Of a DNA stretch of 64,000 nucleotides, positions 62,276 to 64,000 are shown piece after piece. The DNA lies in NCBI GenBank assembly GCA_034638255.1, contig JAWPGT010000012.1:62001-126000 (forward strand). Direction: 5' to 3'. The notes under the pieces are model-generated. The model saw only the letters and a program-made list of their open reading frames with translations, was not told the DNA's origin and made no database searches. Numbering within the stretch: position 1 is the stretch's first letter; each line of letters opens with the position of its first letter. Both the position numbers and the translations under genes were made by a program. The DNA is from Coprinus comatus (Eukaryota; Basidiomycota; Agaricomycetes; Agaricales; Agaricaceae).

Positions 62276-62960
62276 TGTAAATGCACATATTGACACTAGA
62301 CTTTAATATTTATACTATCGTTGACTCGAACGTTCTCGTAGGTTCCACAATGCTCTATCAGTAGTACTAAATATATAACAACTCGTGGTGCGTCTAAACA
62401 AAACTATTTATAGTTCAAAAAAGTGATCATTAAAAGAATATTTACAAGCCTAGTATAAGTAAACGATCTGAATACAACTGAAATTTAAATACAACTACAT
62501 ACAGACTGATACAGTACAAGTGAACAACCTCATAACATTCTTTAATCATCTGTTTATTGTTTCGCGATAGGTACGATGTGATCGATAAGATCTAAAATAG
62601 AGAACAATTATACTCAGTTCTCGAACAACGAAACTATATCATTTTAAGTACCTAAAATAGAGAACAATTATACTGAAAACCAATAAGTTTGAAGCTCCTT
62701 GAAAATAGGAAATAAAAGGATAAATACCTCAGTTCTCGAACAACGAAACTGAGGAAAAAACAAAAGACAATCTTCGTTACAATATATCTACGATTATGTA
62801 ATATAAAATATGACGCGATGTCGTTAACAAATGGAAACAAAGAAATAAGAATAAAATTAAGTCCATTTTACAACACTGTTCCTCAGACACCGACTAGTCT
62901 ACCAGGCCACGACAAGGCAGAGGGAGGGGGGATGCCCTTCTGGTGGGACTTACCCACCAA
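62276..62960 (-). repeat. Rearranged copy of the SINE-plus-tail repeat
   Basis: On the minus strand, the SINE core (62957-62881, GTAAGTCCCACCAGAAGGGC to TAGTCGGTGTCTGAGG) is followed after about 380 bp by TTTCAGTTGTATTCAGATCG and then GTACTGATAGAGCATTGTGG...CAATATGTGCA (62385-62290), the order seen at 52377-52812. The interval is expanded by duplicated blocks: CTAAAATAGAGAACAATTAT occurs twice (62593 and 62653) and TCAGTTCTCGAACAACGAAA twice (62614 and 62729). Confidence 0.65.
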
Positions 62961-63001
62961 CCCTCCAAGTTCCAACTAAACATGAACATGTTCTCTTTTT
63001 G

Positions 63002-63036
63002 AACCCCCCTTGGTCATCAGTGTTCGTCGAAGAACC
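63002..63036 (-). repeat. Fragment of a second SINE core
   Basis: CCCCCCTTGGTCATCAGTGT resembles the 3' end of the core (compare 28885-28905) but stops after about 35 bp. The adjacent core at 62881 lacks exactly this end, so the two may be rearranged halves. Confidence 0.5.
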
Positions 63037-64000
63037 GTAAAAATGCAAGGGGGGTGGCGTTCACTCGAGAATGATCTTAATCATTCAATGTCTATTTTTG
63101 AAAAAAAAAATCATGTTAAAGTCAGCATTTATATTCTTTGACTTTGAAAAGAAGATACATACGGTAAACATGAACAGTCTTATATTGAAGCTTTGATTTT
63201 TGGAACAAGTGAACTTGGTATAGCATCATGATGATGAATGAAGAAGGCATTTTTGCCTTCGAGTTCACAAGAAATTGAGAGTGTAAGGTATTGAGATGAG
63301 GTGCTTGACTTTTGTGTTGTAACTTGTGGCAGGCGGTTAAATCACTGCTGGTTTTTTATACTCATAGCTCTGTCCTTATCGATCCTAAGTGACTAGTTTT
63401 CATCTATTCTGATCCTTTGCATCATGACGCGAACACAGAATCGCTCAAAAAAGCATTGCGGAGAATCGATTAAAATTCATATAAAGCAAATGAAGGAACG
63501 TGTGGAAATCGTTGCTTGGGGATAAAAGGAATGGGCCTTGCATTCTCCAAGTAGGAGGGTTGGATAGTGCATCCGAACAAAGCAACTTGGTCAAATAACA
63601 TGTAAATACTGATATCACGAATTACGATTGGCAGTGCCAGTGGCAAAGATAAGATGTAATCATGTAAGTAAACCATAACACATTCGAACGTATACAAACA
63701 TGGTGATTGGCGTGTACTACGTGAATTGCGATGGGATCAGGCTTGTTATTAGTATGGTACAAGGTATTCGAGTTGTGGACTGTTCGAAGTTGCTCTTATC
63801 GACCATTGACGCAATGATAATAATTTAATACTCCGAGAGTCATCGTGATAGCTTCTTGACCTCATTGATTCTGATCTTTTGTATTATAATACAAACATAG
63901 TAAAATTGCTCTCTTCTTATTGGAGCAGTAGTGATACCAACACAGGTAGCCTTGAGGAGGCTCGCCGCTTCCTTTGCGTAGAATGAATCATACAAAGCAA

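Larger units (their letters stand above)
62190..64000. other. Repeat-rich right end
   Basis: No gene is supported. It holds the inverted relatives of the 52-kb repeat (62276-63036) and, further right, a diverged direct repeat of about 48 bp at 63408-63455 and 63866-63913 (CTGATCyTTTGyATyATrA...). Confidence 0.45.

Overview
The window reads as nuclear DNA of a filamentous basidiomycete, probably an Agaricomycete. The genes are cut by many 45-70 nt GT-AG introns, base composition is AT-leaning, and there is a DUF6535-type membrane protein and a broken F-box gene of the kind that is abundant in mushroom genomes. All identifications are by eye from translated exons; no database was searched.

Layout. 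0-1.6 kb: the 5' end of an unidentified minus-strand gene, then fibrillarin (minus). 3.6-9.2 kb: two tandem monocarboxylate-transporter-like MFS genes. 9.2-14.7 kb: a gene desert. 14.7-18.1 kb: translation factor eIF4A and a small dual-specificity phosphatase. 18.1-24.0 kb: a second desert with a hAT-like element. 24.0-25.3 kb: a Rab GTPase with a Rap-like Thr in place of the catalytic Gln, divergent from mitochondrial ATP synthase subunit epsilon. 26.4-27.7 kb: an F-box pseudogene. 28.8-33 kb: repeats and unrecognised sequence. 33.3-44.1 kb: a tandem duplication of a membrane-anchored amidohydrolase gene. One copy looks intact; the other carries three one-base deletions in a single exon. 44.7-47.5 kb: DUF6535 protein. 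53.3-54.9 kb: a truncated RPA1-like protein. 58.7-62.2 kb: heat-shock transcription factor and dephospho-CoA kinase, both minus. 62.2-64 kb: rearranged repeats.

Most genes are independent housekeeping functions: rRNA modification, translation, ATP synthesis, CoA synthesis, vesicle traffic and stress transcription. There is no obvious pathway cluster. The most novel material is in the repeats. A 151-bp family is present three times, always exactly 151 bp, with 4-bp target duplications, 24-bp imperfect terminal inverted repeats and three internal hairpins, so each copy could fold as a cloverleaf. A tRNA-like SINE family has a 7-bp stem whose two arms change together between copies. The amidohydrolase duplicates share a sharply bounded near-identical 380-bp tract, a sign of gene conversion.

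Caution: several apparent frameshifts are single-base deletions in otherwise good genes (heat-shock factor, DUF6535 gene, amidohydrolase copy 1). Some may be assembly errors.
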